Assembly (NCBI GenBank): GCA_027920525.1
Contig: CP115858.1
Location: 2,852,001-2,916,000, forward strand
DNA: 64,000 bases
Direction of reading: 5' to 3'
Origin: Chryseobacterium daecheongense
GTDB lineage: Bacteria > Bacteroidota > Bacteroidia > Flavobacteriales > Weeksellaceae
Shown here: positions 42,863-52,102 of the stretch, piece by piece
How the letters are laid out: every line of letters begins with the position of its first letter
Position numbering within the stretch: position 1 is the first letter of the stretch
Translations under genes and position numbers: made by a program
Notes under the pieces: generated by a model
Databases searched by the model: none
Seen by the model: the letters and a program-made list of their open reading frames with translations, nothing else
What the model was told of the DNA's origin: nothing

Positions 42863-45800
42863 ATGAGTTTTTTAAATAAAGTTCTTAAGGGGTTTTTGGG
42901 AGACAAGAAAGCGCAGGACCTAAAAGAAGTAAAAAAAGTTGTAACAAAAATCAAAGCTGTTGAACCTACCATTCAGCAATTGAGTGATGATGGTTTAAGA
43001 GAAAAAACTGCTGAGTTTAAAGATAAGATCAAATCAGCAACAAGTACCATTACAGCGCAAATAGAACAAATAAAAGAGCAGATAAAAAACTCAACGAATG
43101 TTGATGAAAAAGAAGCTCTTTTCTCAAAAATTGAATCTCTTAAAAAAGAATCATACGAAATTGAAGAAAAAGTTCTTAGCCAGATTCTTCCTGAAGCTTT
43201 TGCATTGATAAAAGAGACAGCAAGAAGATGGGCAGAGAACGGAGAGATCCGCGTAACAGCAACTGCGACAGACAGAGAACTTGCAGCAACTAAAGATTTC
43301 GTAGAAATTCAAGGAGATACAGCCGTTTGGAAAAACTCTTGGGATGCAGCCGGAACTCCTGTAGTTTGGGATATGGTCCATTATGATGTTCAGTTTATCG
43401 GAGGGGTTATTCTTCACAGCGGTAAAATTGCCGAGATGGCAACCGGTGAAGGTAAAACCCTGGTAGGAACATTACCTATTTATTTAAATGCTCTTCCGGA
43501 AAGAGGAGTTCACGTAGTTACCGTAAACGACTACCTTGCTAAAAGGGACTCCGCATGGATGGGACCTCTTTATCAGTTCCATGGAATGTCCATCGACTGT
43601 ATCGATAACCACCAGCCGAATTCAGACGGAAGAAGAAAAGCCTATAACTCGGATATCACTTACGGAACCAATAACGAATTCGGTTTTGATTACCTGAGAG
43701 ATAACATGGTGACTTCACCTTCAGAACTGGTACAAAGAGAATTGAACTTTGCCATCGTGGATGAGGTAGATTCTGTATTGGTAGATGACGCAAGAACACC
43801 TTTGATTATTTCAGGTCCTGTACCTCAGGGAGACAGACAGGAATTTGATGTATTAAAACCTTCTATCGACAGAATTGTAGAGGTACAGAAAAAAACTGTT
43901 TCAACAATTTTCAATGAAGCAAAAAAATTAATTGCTGCAGGAAATACGAAAGAAGGAGGTTTTAAATTGCTTCAGGCCTACAGAGGTCTTCCGAAAAACA
44001 GACAATTGATTAAATTTTTATCGGAAAGCGGTAACCGTGCGTTGCTTCAAAAAGTTGAGGGGCAATACATGCAGGATAACAACCGTGATATGCCGATCGT
44101 AGATAAAGATCTGTATTTTGTAATTGAAGAAAAAAACAATCAGGTAGATCTTACAGATAAAGGGGTAGAGTATATGTCACAAGGAAACTCAGATCCTAAC
44201 TTCTTTGTTCTTCCTGATATCGGAACTGAAATTGCAGAACTGGAGGCTAAAAATTTATCTAAAGAAGAAGAATTTGAGGCTAAAGAAAAATTATTCTCTG
44301 ATTTCGCTGAAAAATCCGAGCGTGTTCACACGATGAGCCAATTATTAAAAGCATATACATTGTTCGAAAAAGATGATGAATATGTAGTAATTGATGGTGA
44401 AGTTAAAATCGTTGATGAGCAAACAGGACGTATCATGGAAGGACGTCGTTATTCAGATGGTCTTCACCAGGCAATCGAAGCGAAAGAAAATGTAAAAATT
44501 GAGGCTGCTACCCAAACTTTTGCGACGATAACGCTTCAGAACTATTTCCGTATGTACAATAAGCTTGCGGGGATGACCGGTACAGCAGAAACGGAAGCGG
44601 GTGAGCTTTGGGAAATCTACAAATTAGATGTTGTGGTTATCCCTACCAACCGTCCTATCTTAAGACATGACAGACAGGATCTGGTATATAAAACCAACAG
44701 AGAAAAATACAACGCAGTTATTGAAGAAGTTGAAAGCTTAACAGCAGCAGGAAGACCTGTTCTGGTTGGTACAACTTCTGTTGAAATATCTCAATTACTA
44801 TCCAAAGCACTTCAGCTAAGAAAAATCCCACACCAGGTATTGAACGCAAAACTTCACAAGAAGGAAGCGGAAATTGTAGCTGGAGCAGGACAGCCGGGAG
44901 TGGTGACCATTGCAACCAACATGGCAGGTCGTGGTACGGATATCAAACTTTCCAAAGAAGTAAAAGAAGCGGGAGGTTTAGCAATTATCGGTACAGAAAG
45001 ACACGATTCAAGACGTGTTGACAGACAGCTAAGAGGTAGAGCAGGACGTCAGGGTGACCCTGGTAGCTCCCAGTTCTATGTATCTCTTGAAGATAATCTG
45101 ATGCGTTTGTTCGGATCTGAAAGAATTGCCAAGATGATGGACAGAATGGGTCATAAGGAAGGAGAAGTAATTCAGCATTCTATGATCAGCAAGTCTATTG
45201 AAAGAGCTCAGAAAAAAGTAGAGGAAAATAACTTCGGAATCAGAAAGAGACTTCTTGAGTATGATGATGTAATGAATAAGCAGCGTGACGTAATCTATAA
45301 AAGAAGAAAGAACGCATTATTCGGAGATCACCTGAAGTATGACATTACCAATATGATATTTGACGTTGCAAATTCTATTGCAGCCAAAGGTAAAGCTAAT
45401 GGCAGTTTCAAAGATTTTGAATTTGAAGTCATCAAACATTTCACAATGGGTTCTCCTGTTTCTGAAAGTGATTTCGGTAACAAATCTGTTCAGGATCTTA
45501 CGAATATCCTTTTCAAAGCAGCACAGGAAGATTATCAGATGAAGTTGAATCTGTTGAAGGAGAAATCATTCCCTATCATTGAAAATGTATACCAAAATCA
45601 GGGTTCAATGTTCAAAATGATTCAGGTTCCTTTCTCGGATGGACATAAGACGCTTACAATTGTTACGGATCTTAAAGATGCCTTTGAAAGCCAGTGCGAT
45701 ACGCTGATCAACGATTTCGAGAAAAATATTACGTTATCAATCATCGATGAAAACTGGAAACTTCACTTACGTGAAATGGATGACTTAAGAAGATCTTCAC

Positions 45801-45934
45801 AAGGAGCTGTTTATGAACAAAAAGATCCGCTTGTAATTTATAAACAAGAATCTTTCCACCTGTTCAGTGAAATGGTAGACAAAATGAATAAAGAAATTAT
45901 TTCTTTCTTGTACAAAGGAGAAATCCCAGCATAA
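42863..45934 (+). CDS. secA: Preprotein translocase ATPase SecA
   Basis: 1023 aa from ATG 42863 ([20 protein letters not shown]). A TTG at 42842 in frame would add seven residues but is less likely. Walker A is ATGEGKTL and the DEAD-type Walker B is [18 protein letters not shown]; further motifs are [10 protein letters not shown] and [16 protein letters not shown]. SecA drives protein export through SecYEG. It is larger than E. coli SecA (901 aa): the region between about residues 310 and 490 is expanded. The C-terminus ends [10 protein letters not shown] and lacks the Cys-rich zinc/SecB-binding tail. It is a single-gene unit. Confidence 0.96.
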   Translation: MSFLNKVLKGFLGDKKAQDLKEVKKVVTKIKAVEPTIQQLSDDGLREKTAEFKDKIKSATSTITAQIEQIKEQIKNSTNVDEKEALFSKIESLKKESYEIEEKVLSQILPEAFALIKETARRWAENGEIRVTATATDRELAATKDFVEIQGDTAVWKNSWDAAGTPVVWDMVHYDVQFIGGVILHSGKIAEMATGEGKTLVGTLPIYLNALPERGVHVVTVNDYLAKRDSAWMGPLYQFHGMSIDCIDNHQPNSDGRRKAYNSDITYGTNNEFGFDYLRDNMVTSPSELVQRELNFAIVDEVDSVLVDDARTPLIISGPVPQGDRQEFDVLKPSIDRIVEVQKKTVSTIFNEAKKLIAAGNTKEGGFKLLQAYRGLPKNRQLIKFLSESGNRALLQKVEGQYMQDNNRDMPIVDKDLYFVIEEKNNQVDLTDKGVEYMSQGNSDPNFFVLPDIGTEIAELEAKNLSKEEEFEAKEKLFSDFAEKSERVHTMSQLLKAYTLFEKDDEYVVIDGEVKIVDEQTGRIMEGRRYSDGLHQAIEAKENVKIEAATQTFATITLQNYFRMYNKLAGMTGTAETEAGELWEIYKLDVVVIPTNRPILRHDRQDLVYKTNREKYNAVIEEVESLTAAGRPVLVGTTSVEISQLLSKALQLRKIPHQVLNAKLHKKEAEIVAGAGQPGVVTIATNMAGRGTDIKLSKEVKEAGGLAIIGTERHDSRRVDRQLRGRAGRQGDPGSSQFYVSLEDNLMRLFGSERIAKMMDRMGHKEGEVIQHSMISKSIERAQKKVEENNFGIRKRLLEYDDVMNKQRDVIYKRRKNALFGDHLKYDITNMIFDVANSIAAKGKANGSFKDFEFEVIKHFTMGSPVSESDFGNKSVQDLTNILFKAAQEDYQMKLNLLKEKSFPIIENVYQNQGSMFKMIQVPFSDGHKTLTIVTDLKDAFESQCDTLINDFEKNITLSIIDENWKLHLREMDDLRRSSQGAVYEQKDPLVIYKQESFHLFSEMVDKMNKEIISFLYKGEIPA

Positions 45935-45953
45935 GAAATAATTAATACATACG

Positions 45954-45990
45954 AAAAACCGCAACAAGTAAATTTGTTGCGGTTTTTTTT
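45954..45990 (+). terminator. Terminator of secA
   Basis: Stem AACCGCAACAA / TTGTTGCGGTT with loop GTAAAT-like, flanked by A5 and a T8 run. Confidence 0.92.
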
Positions 45991-46104
45991 GCCCAAAATA
46001 AATAATCCATACAATTAAAAGCTTTTATCTGGGAAAAACATCGTCCCATCCGAACTAAAAAGTTATAAAAAGGCTTTTTTATTATCCTCTCAATAAGACT
46101 TACG

Positions 46105-46157
46105 TGATAAATATCAACATTATGATTTATTTAGAATAATTAAAAACAATATATTTG
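46105..46157 (+). promoter_or_regulatory. Fur-like operator/promoter block, copy 1
   Basis: Contains the inverted repeat TGATA-AA-TATCA (46105-46116), an imperfect Fur-like palindrome TTTAGAATAATTAAAA (46130-46145) and the -7 box TATATTTG (46150-46157). The same block recurs at 48482-48534 with identical internal spacing and only about four differences over 59 bp. The position over the -33 region fits iron repression of the siderophore receptor that starts at 46175. Confidence 0.72.
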
Positions 46158-46174
46158 CAAAAAAAATTGCTTTC

Positions 46175-48370
46175 ATGAAAAATGTACTGATTGGTGTTTC
46201 AATGCTGGGCTCAATGTTAACTTTTGCACAAAAAAAAGACACGGCAGATACCAAAACCAAAAGTATTGATGAAGTCATCATTAGTACTTATATCAAAAAA
46301 GACAGTGACTATTCTAATAAAATGCCGTTAAAAGCTATAGAAGATCCACAGGTATATTCTTCAATTGATAAAGGTGTTCTGGAAAATCAATTATTATTTA
46401 CCGTGGATGACGCATTCAGAAATGTCGCAGGTGCCCAAAAAATGTGGAGTGCTACCAACAGAGCCGGTGATGGCGGAATCTATCTTAACTTAAGGGGTTT
46501 TGTAGCCGGAAACTCTATCAGAAATGGAATGGTCGCTCCGATCACCACATCTATGGATGCTATTAATGTAGAAAGAATAGAGGTATTAAAAGGACCTTCT
46601 GCTACCCTCTTCGGGAGTAATGTAACTTCATATGGGGGAGTAGTAAACAGAATTACAAAAAAGCCTTTTGAAGAATTTGCAGGAGCAGTTTCTCTGGCTG
46701 GCGGAAGTTATAACTACTACCGGGTACAAGCCGATGTAAATACACCACTTACCAACGATAAAAAACTGCTATTCAGATTAAATACAGCTTATACCAATCA
46801 GGGAACTTTTCAAAGACCAAATGCAAAAAACTCCTTTTATGCATTTACTCCTTCCCTTACCTATCGCCCGACAGACAAACTAGAGATCAATGCAGAATTG
46901 GAAATGTTTGAGACTAATGCGTATCCTGAAACCGCTTTCTTTTTTTATTTTCCAAGTTCACAACTGGGAGCTGACAGCATGGATAAAATGGAAAAGCTAG
47001 GATATGATTACAAGCAAACATACACAGGGAATGATCTTAAAACAACAGCAAAAGCCAGAAATTTTTTCGGGCAGGTAAATTATAAGATCAATGATTTTAT
47101 CAAATCCTCTACCAATGTAAGTACTTCCTATTCTTATTCTGACGGGTTCAATCCTTATTTCTACTTTGCTCCCAACCCCAATAATGGTTCAGAAATAGGA
47201 ATTACTAGAGCCGATCAGTCTACCAAAGACAGTAAAAGAACATATTTCCAACTTCAGCAGAATTTCAATGCTGATTTTAAAATCGGAAGCGTAAGAAACA
47301 GAACCGTAGCCGGTTTTGATTATATGAGGATAAATGATAACCAATTCTTTATGTTCACAAATTTTGATTGGGTCCCATTTGGAGGAAATTATTCCAACAT
47401 GAATGGTCAAACACTGAGCGAAATATATGCAAACCTTCAAAGTACGCAAGATTTTGAAAAAAACAATACCTATAAAAGTGCCGGTAAAAAAGATATCTAC
47501 AGCGGCTATATTTCTAATGTAATTACTCCATTGCCCGGGTTAAACATCTTAACTTCATTAAGATATGAAAGTGTTGCTTATAAAGGTGGTATTATAGGAC
47601 CAAACATTGCTTCTTCCTACAATCAGGGAGCATGGTCTCCAAAATTCGGAGTTGTCTATCAGATACTTCCGGACAAGTTCTCCGTTTTTGGAAACTATCA
47701 AAATAGTTTTTCAAGTAATGGTTATTATACCTCAGATAAAGCAGGAAACATCAACCTAGCTACTCCTGAAAGAGCCAATCAATTTGAAGGAGGAATCAAA
47801 ACGAATCTTATAAAAGGAAGAGTTACTACTACTTTAAGTTATTATAATATCAAAGTAAAGAACACCCTTCTTAATACAGGTGAAATGACAGGAACCGGGC
47901 AGGCTGTACAAAACCAGGCCGGATCATTAACAAGTCAGGGTGTCGAATTAGAAGCCAATGCTTACCTGATCAAAGGTTTCTCTGTAATCGCCGGAGTAAG
48001 CTACAATGATATGAAATACACTGAAGCAGACAATACGGTCATAGGAAGAAGGCCGTCAACGGCATCATCTCCATGGTTGGTTAATTTTAATGCAAGCTAT
48101 CAGTTCTTAGATGGAGGTTTAAAAGGACTGGGCTTTGGTGTAGGAGGTAATTACGCGAGTGATAATAAAATCGTAAACTCTACTACTATGGGAACATTTA
48201 TACTTCCGAAATATCTGGTATTAAATGCCAATGCATTTTACGATACCAAGAAATTCAGAATAGGAGTTAAGGTAGACAATTTTACAAATGAGCATTACTG
48301 GAATGGATATACGACTGCAAACGCCCAGCCTTTAGCAAATATCCTGGGAAGTATTACTTACAAATTTTAA
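46175..48370 (+). CDS. TonB-dependent siderophore receptor 1
   Basis: 731 aa. Signal peptide (cleavage near LTFAQ), TonB-box-like SIDEVIIST, plug domain with AINVERIEVLKGPSATLFGS and GGVVNRITKKP, then a barrel with GSYNYYRVQADVNTPL and a C-terminal LANILGSITYKF. The GPSATLFG motif is typical of siderophore receptors. It takes up ferric siderophore across the outer membrane with TonB energy. The Fur-like block upstream supports iron control. The ligand is not deducible. It is the first gene of the iron island. Confidence 0.9.
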   Translation: MKNVLIGVSMLGSMLTFAQKKDTADTKTKSIDEVIISTYIKKDSDYSNKMPLKAIEDPQVYSSIDKGVLENQLLFTVDDAFRNVAGAQKMWSATNRAGDGGIYLNLRGFVAGNSIRNGMVAPITTSMDAINVERIEVLKGPSATLFGSNVTSYGGVVNRITKKPFEEFAGAVSLAGGSYNYYRVQADVNTPLTNDKKLLFRLNTAYTNQGTFQRPNAKNSFYAFTPSLTYRPTDKLEINAELEMFETNAYPETAFFFYFPSSQLGADSMDKMEKLGYDYKQTYTGNDLKTTAKARNFFGQVNYKINDFIKSSTNVSTSYSYSDGFNPYFYFAPNPNNGSEIGITRADQSTKDSKRTYFQLQQNFNADFKIGSVRNRTVAGFDYMRINDNQFFMFTNFDWVPFGGNYSNMNGQTLSEIYANLQSTQDFEKNNTYKSAGKKDIYSGYISNVITPLPGLNILTSLRYESVAYKGGIIGPNIASSYNQGAWSPKFGVVYQILPDKFSVFGNYQNSFSSNGYYTSDKAGNINLATPERANQFEGGIKTNLIKGRVTTTLSYYNIKVKNTLLNTGEMTGTGQAVQNQAGSLTSQGVELEANAYLIKGFSVIAGVSYNDMKYTEADNTVIGRRPSTASSPWLVNFNASYQFLDGGLKGLGFGVGGNYASDNKIVNSTTMGTFILPKYLVLNANAFYDTKKFRIGVKVDNFTNEHYWNGYTTANAQPLANILGSITYKF

Positions 48371-48426
48371 TATCCCTTTTACCTCTAAATAAGAAATTTC
48401 TTCTATTTAATTATAATAAGCACCAC

Positions 48427-48460
48427 AATAAAAGTCATTTCATTTAGTATGGCTTTTATT
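48427..48460 (+). terminator. Terminator-like hairpin after receptor 1
   Basis: Stem AATAAAAGTCAT / ATGGCTTTTATT with one G-U pair, but only a weak T-run afterwards (ATTATTCTTT). Confidence 0.55.
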
Positions 48461-48481
48461 ATTCTTTAAATAACATTTTTA

Positions 48482-48534
48482 TGATAAATATCAATACTCT
48501 AATTTATTTAGAATAATTAAAAACAATATATTTG
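48482..48534 (+). promoter_or_regulatory. Fur-like operator/promoter block, copy 2
   Basis: TGATA-AA-TATCA (48482-48493), TTTAGAATAATTAAAA (48507-48522) and TATATTTG (48527-48534). It lies 166 bp before the receptor-2 ATG, unlike copy 1 (17 bp), because a receptor remnant lies between. Confidence 0.72.
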
Positions 48535-48595
48535 CAAAAATTTTTAGTTAACAAATTATAATCTACAGTTAGATCATAATCAATCAAGGCGCTGA

Positions 48596-48664
48596 AATAT
48601 TCAAGCCGGCATGTTCAAAAAGAACAACGGTGTTACTATCAATCGTCTGACTTATAAATTTTAA
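48596..48664 (+). pseudogene. Probable C-terminal remnant of a deleted TonB receptor
   Basis: After an in-frame TGA at 48593-48595 the frame reads NIQAGMFKKNNGVTINRLTYKF and then stops (TAA 48662-48664). Alternating residues and the terminal LTYKF are what the last strand of TonB receptors looks like here (receptor 1 ends ITYKF, receptor 2 ends IGYKF). It lies between a receptor-type promoter and the receptor-2 start. The simplest reading is that a receptor gene was lost except for its final 22 codons. A regulatory short ORF (ATG 48611, 17 aa) is the alternative. Confidence 0.55.
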
Positions 48665-48700
48665 CAAAATAATTCAACACACATAAGGATCTTATAAACA

Positions 48701-50857
48701 ATGAAAAGAGTAATAATAGGAGCTGCTTTATTATCAACTGTGATGGTATTTGCTCAGGAAAAAAAAGATACGATTAAATCAAACGATATTGAAGAGGTTG
48801 TAGTAAGCGGTAAGTACTATAAAAAATATGTAGAAAAAGAAGGTTCTTCTTCAATGCGTTTAGATGAAGCGCTTATCAAAATTCCTCAAAACATTTCTAT
48901 TATTACGAACAGGGCTTTAGAAGATCAGCAGGTAACCACATTAAGCGATGGTGTATTACGAAATGTTGCCGGAGCACAAAGGTTAGAACACTGGGGAGAT
49001 ATGTATACCAGAGTTAACATGAGGGGTTCAAGAGCAGCTGCCTTTATGAATGGGGTAAATGTCACTTCAAACTGGGGACCTCTGAGTGAGGACATGAGCT
49101 TTGTAGATCATATTGAGTTCATCAAAGGCCCTTCCGGTTTTCTGATGTCAAATGGTGAACCAAGCGGTATTTATAATATCGTTACCAAAAAGCCTACCGG
49201 ACAATCATTGAACGGAAGTGCCAGAGTAACGCTTGGAAGCTTTAATATGTACAGAGGAGAGACTGATATTGATACAAAAATTACAGATAAAGTAGCATTC
49301 CGATTGAATTTAATGGCTCAGAATAAAAAGAGCTTCAGAGACTATGAATTTAATGACAGGTACATTATCAATCCCTCATTAAAAGTAAACCTCACTGATA
49401 AAACAACTTTAACGGCAGAATACATTTATCAACGAGCTAAAATGTCTGAAGTTGGTTCCGCTTATGTATATAGTTTTGAAGGATATGGTACAAAACCAGT
49501 GGAATTTACAGTAACCGACCCTGGAATAGATCCTACTAAAATTACTAACAATACTGTAAACTTAAATTTACAACATAAATTTAACGAAAACTGGAAATTA
49601 ACTACACAGTTAACTTATGTAAATGAGTATACTATGGGTAGTGATATCTGGCCAGGTAAATTTATATCTGACACTCAATTTATCAGAACACTCAATTTTT
49701 GGGAGGCAAGTAATGTAATGAAATTTGGACAGGCGTTTCTAAATGGTTATGTAAAAACCGGTCCTGTATCTCATAAAATTTTAGCAGGACTAGATTTGGG
49801 ATCTAAAAAATATCTTGCTGATTGGTCAAGAAGTGGAGCATTAGATACAGAACAAAAACCATTTGATCTTAATTCTTCTACATACACACCACCTACCTCG
49901 TATCCTCATTTCGATAACCAAGGAAAATCTCTATTAGAAAGAGCCACACCATATGGAACAATTGAACAGGAGTATACAGGTGTTTATTTACAAGATGAAT
50001 TAGGGTTCTTAGATGATGCTTTGAGATTAACTTTAGCAGCACGCTATACTAATGTTAAAGAAAATAGTTATGGAACAAAAACTGAAGCAAATAGGATTAC
50101 TCCTCGCATTGGTTTGAGTTATTCCATAGATGCAAATACTTCAGCATATGCTCTATATGACCAAGCTTTTTCACCTCAGTCAGGATTATTCAGAGACGGA
50201 ACTACAGCAAAACCAATCACTGGAAACAGTACAGAGATTGGATTCAAACGGGACTGGTTTGCCGGAAAATGGAATACAACTCTATCTTTATATAATATTA
50301 ATAAAAATAATGCAATAGGAGGTGATCCTACTGATCCAACAGGAATTTTCTCAATCTTTCTTGGTAAAACGAGAGTACAAGGAGTAGAGTTTGATCTTAA
50401 AGGGGAAATTGTAAGAGGATTCAATGCAATATTTAATTATGCATTCACAGAAAATAAATTTACAGAAACAACACCATTAAGTAATAAGGGTGATAAAGTT
50501 CCTGGGTTTGCAAAACATACTGTAAATGGCTGGCTAAATTATACTTTTACACAAGGTGATTTAGAAGGTTTTGGGCTAAGCTTCGGAGGAACATTTCTGG
50601 GAGGAAGAAGTACATGGAATTGGGGAAGTACTAACGCTCCATTACAAATGAATGACTATCTTAAATTTGATGCAGGATTGTCTTGGGAAAATACAAAATT
50701 CAGAGTTGGTTTGAATGTATTTAATGTTTTCAACAGATATCTATATAGCGGAAGCAGCATTAACTTTACGATGGTAGATAATACTCAACGAGGAGGTTAT
50801 TATTATCAAGCTGAAGCTCCGAGAAATTTCAGACTCTCAATAGGGTATAAATTTTAA
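48701..50857 (+). CDS. TonB-dependent siderophore receptor 2
   Basis: 718 aa. Signal peptide (cleavage near MVFAQ), TonB box DIEEVVVSG, plug with SIITNRALEDQQVTTLSDGV and FIKGPSGFLMSNGEPSGIYNIVTKKP, barrel ending FRLSIGYKF. The IKGPSGFL and GEPSG... IVTKKP motifs are those of ferrichrome/coprogen-type (FhuE/FhuA-like) receptors. From about 49450 onward the sequence looks clearly A/T-richer than the first 750 bp, suggesting a mosaic or a more recently acquired barrel. PepSY1 follows, separated by a terminator-like hairpin. Confidence 0.9.
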   Translation: MKRVIIGAALLSTVMVFAQEKKDTIKSNDIEEVVVSGKYYKKYVEKEGSSSMRLDEALIKIPQNISIITNRALEDQQVTTLSDGVLRNVAGAQRLEHWGDMYTRVNMRGSRAAAFMNGVNVTSNWGPLSEDMSFVDHIEFIKGPSGFLMSNGEPSGIYNIVTKKPTGQSLNGSARVTLGSFNMYRGETDIDTKITDKVAFRLNLMAQNKKSFRDYEFNDRYIINPSLKVNLTDKTTLTAEYIYQRAKMSEVGSAYVYSFEGYGTKPVEFTVTDPGIDPTKITNNTVNLNLQHKFNENWKLTTQLTYVNEYTMGSDIWPGKFISDTQFIRTLNFWEASNVMKFGQAFLNGYVKTGPVSHKILAGLDLGSKKYLADWSRSGALDTEQKPFDLNSSTYTPPTSYPHFDNQGKSLLERATPYGTIEQEYTGVYLQDELGFLDDALRLTLAARYTNVKENSYGTKTEANRITPRIGLSYSIDANTSAYALYDQAFSPQSGLFRDGTTAKPITGNSTEIGFKRDWFAGKWNTTLSLYNINKNNAIGGDPTDPTGIFSIFLGKTRVQGVEFDLKGEIVRGFNAIFNYAFTENKFTETTPLSNKGDKVPGFAKHTVNGWLNYTFTQGDLEGFGLSFGGTFLGGRSTWNWGSTNAPLQMNDYLKFDAGLSWENTKFRVGLNVFNVFNRYLYSGSSINFTMVDNTQRGGYYYQAEAPRNFRLSIGYKF

Positions 50858-50863
50858 ATAAAT

Positions 50864-50898
50864 AAAGGTTAATCGGTTTTTTCCGGTTAACTTTTTTC
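50864..50898 (+). terminator. Terminator-like hairpin just before the PepSY1 start
   Basis: AAAGGTTAATCGG / CCGGTTAACTTT stem with T-rich loop and a T6 tail that ends 2 bp before the PepSY1 ATG. It should limit read-through from receptor 2, or act as an attenuator of PepSY1. Confidence 0.7.
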
Positions 50899-50899
50899 T

Positions 50900-52102
50900 A
50901 TGCGTAAAAAACATCATCATAAGAAGAAACCATCCACTACAAAAAAGTGGTCTGCCCAGCTGCATTTGTGGTTCGGCTTATCTGTGGGTTTGATCGTATT
51001 CATTGTTTCCCTTTCCGGAACTTTATATGTTTTTAAGGATGAAATCCAGAATATAATCCGAAAAGATGCTATAGAACTCAAAAGAGAAACCATTCGGGAA
51101 CAACCTTTACCAATTAGCCTTCTCCGTGAAAAAGTAACATTGGAACTTAACGAAAAATATCCTTTGAGTTCTGTTGAAATCCCAATGGATAAAGGAAAAT
51201 CTTATGGTTTTTTATATTATAAAAAAGGGAAAAAGGGATGGAATTATTTTCAGGAAGTATTGATCAATAAGCAGGTTTTTGTTAATCAGTATACCGGTGA
51301 AATCCTGGCTGTTTATGATGAAAAATATGATGTCTTTACCATTTTAAAATATATTCACTGGAGTCTTCTTCTGAAATCGGATTGGGGAAAATATGTGGTG
51401 GGAATTCCGGTGGTTCTTTTTATTGTAATGCTGATCACAGGAATTGTATTATGGTGGCCTCAAAATAAAAAAGCAAGAAAAGGGCGCTTCTGGTTTAACT
51501 GGAAAAATGTAAAAACCTGGAAACGGAAAAACTATGACCTCCACAATGTTCTGGGGTTTTATTCCTCGTTTATTGCTTTACTTATGGCGATTACCGGTAT
51601 TTACTTTACCTACCCTTACGTTAAAAATGCCTTCAATTTCACTTTATCCGGATCATTTGAACTTCCAAAAGAAAAGCAACCCAAGTCTCCGGATTCGCTA
51701 CTGGCAAAAAACAATAGAGTTTTTGATCTGGCAGCCGATGAAACGAGAAAAATATATGCGTCTTCTTCAAGTTTCAGAATTCCTCTGAACGGAAAGAATA
51801 AAAAAGGAAAAGAACTGAAGAACATTCCGGTAACCATTTATCAGCAGGACGGAAGGTACAGCGAAAGAAATGTTCTCATATTCGATAAGTACTCCGGAAA
51901 ACTATTGGCAAACCGACCTCATCAGAATTTATCTGCTGCAGAGAAATATTCCAATGCCAACTATGACATCCATACAGGTTCTTATTTCGGCCTGGCGGGA
52001 AAGATCATTTGGTTTATTGCAGGGCTTATCTGCACATCTTTACCTGTTACCGGATTTATGGTATGGTGGGGAAAAAGAAAGAAACAAGGGAAAAAAATAT
52101 AA
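50900..52102 (+). CDS. PepSY-TM protein 1, putative siderophore-linked ferric reductase
   Basis: 400 aa. A basic His-rich N-terminus (RKKHHHKKK) precedes four transmembrane segments with conserved histidines in QLHLWFGL, KYIHWSLLL, NYDLHNVLGFY and NYDIHTGSYFG, which probably bind heme. Large periplasmic loops carry PepSY-like parts. The FsrB/PiuB-type family reduces ferric siderophores at the inner membrane. The stop TAA overlaps the receptor-3 ATG by one base, so the two are translationally coupled. The reductase role is from family and context. Confidence 0.85.
   Translation: MRKKHHHKKKPSTTKKWSAQLHLWFGLSVGLIVFIVSLSGTLYVFKDEIQNIIRKDAIELKRETIREQPLPISLLREKVTLELNEKYPLSSVEIPMDKGKSYGFLYYKKGKKGWNYFQEVLINKQVFVNQYTGEILAVYDEKYDVFTILKYIHWSLLLKSDWGKYVVGIPVVLFIVMLITGIVLWWPQNKKARKGRFWFNWKNVKTWKRKNYDLHNVLGFYSSFIALLMAITGIYFTYPYVKNAFNFTLSGSFELPKEKQPKSPDSLLAKNNRVFDLAADETRKIYASSSSFRIPLNGKNKKGKELKNIPVTIYQQDGRYSERNVLIFDKYSGKLLANRPHQNLSAAEKYSNANYDIHTGSYFGLAGKIIWFIAGLICTSLPVTGFMVWWGKRKKQGKKI

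Noticed and set aside
52009..52101. Longer N-terminus for TonB receptor 3
   Set aside because: It lies inside PepSY1 and would bury the signal peptide that begins at ATG 52102.
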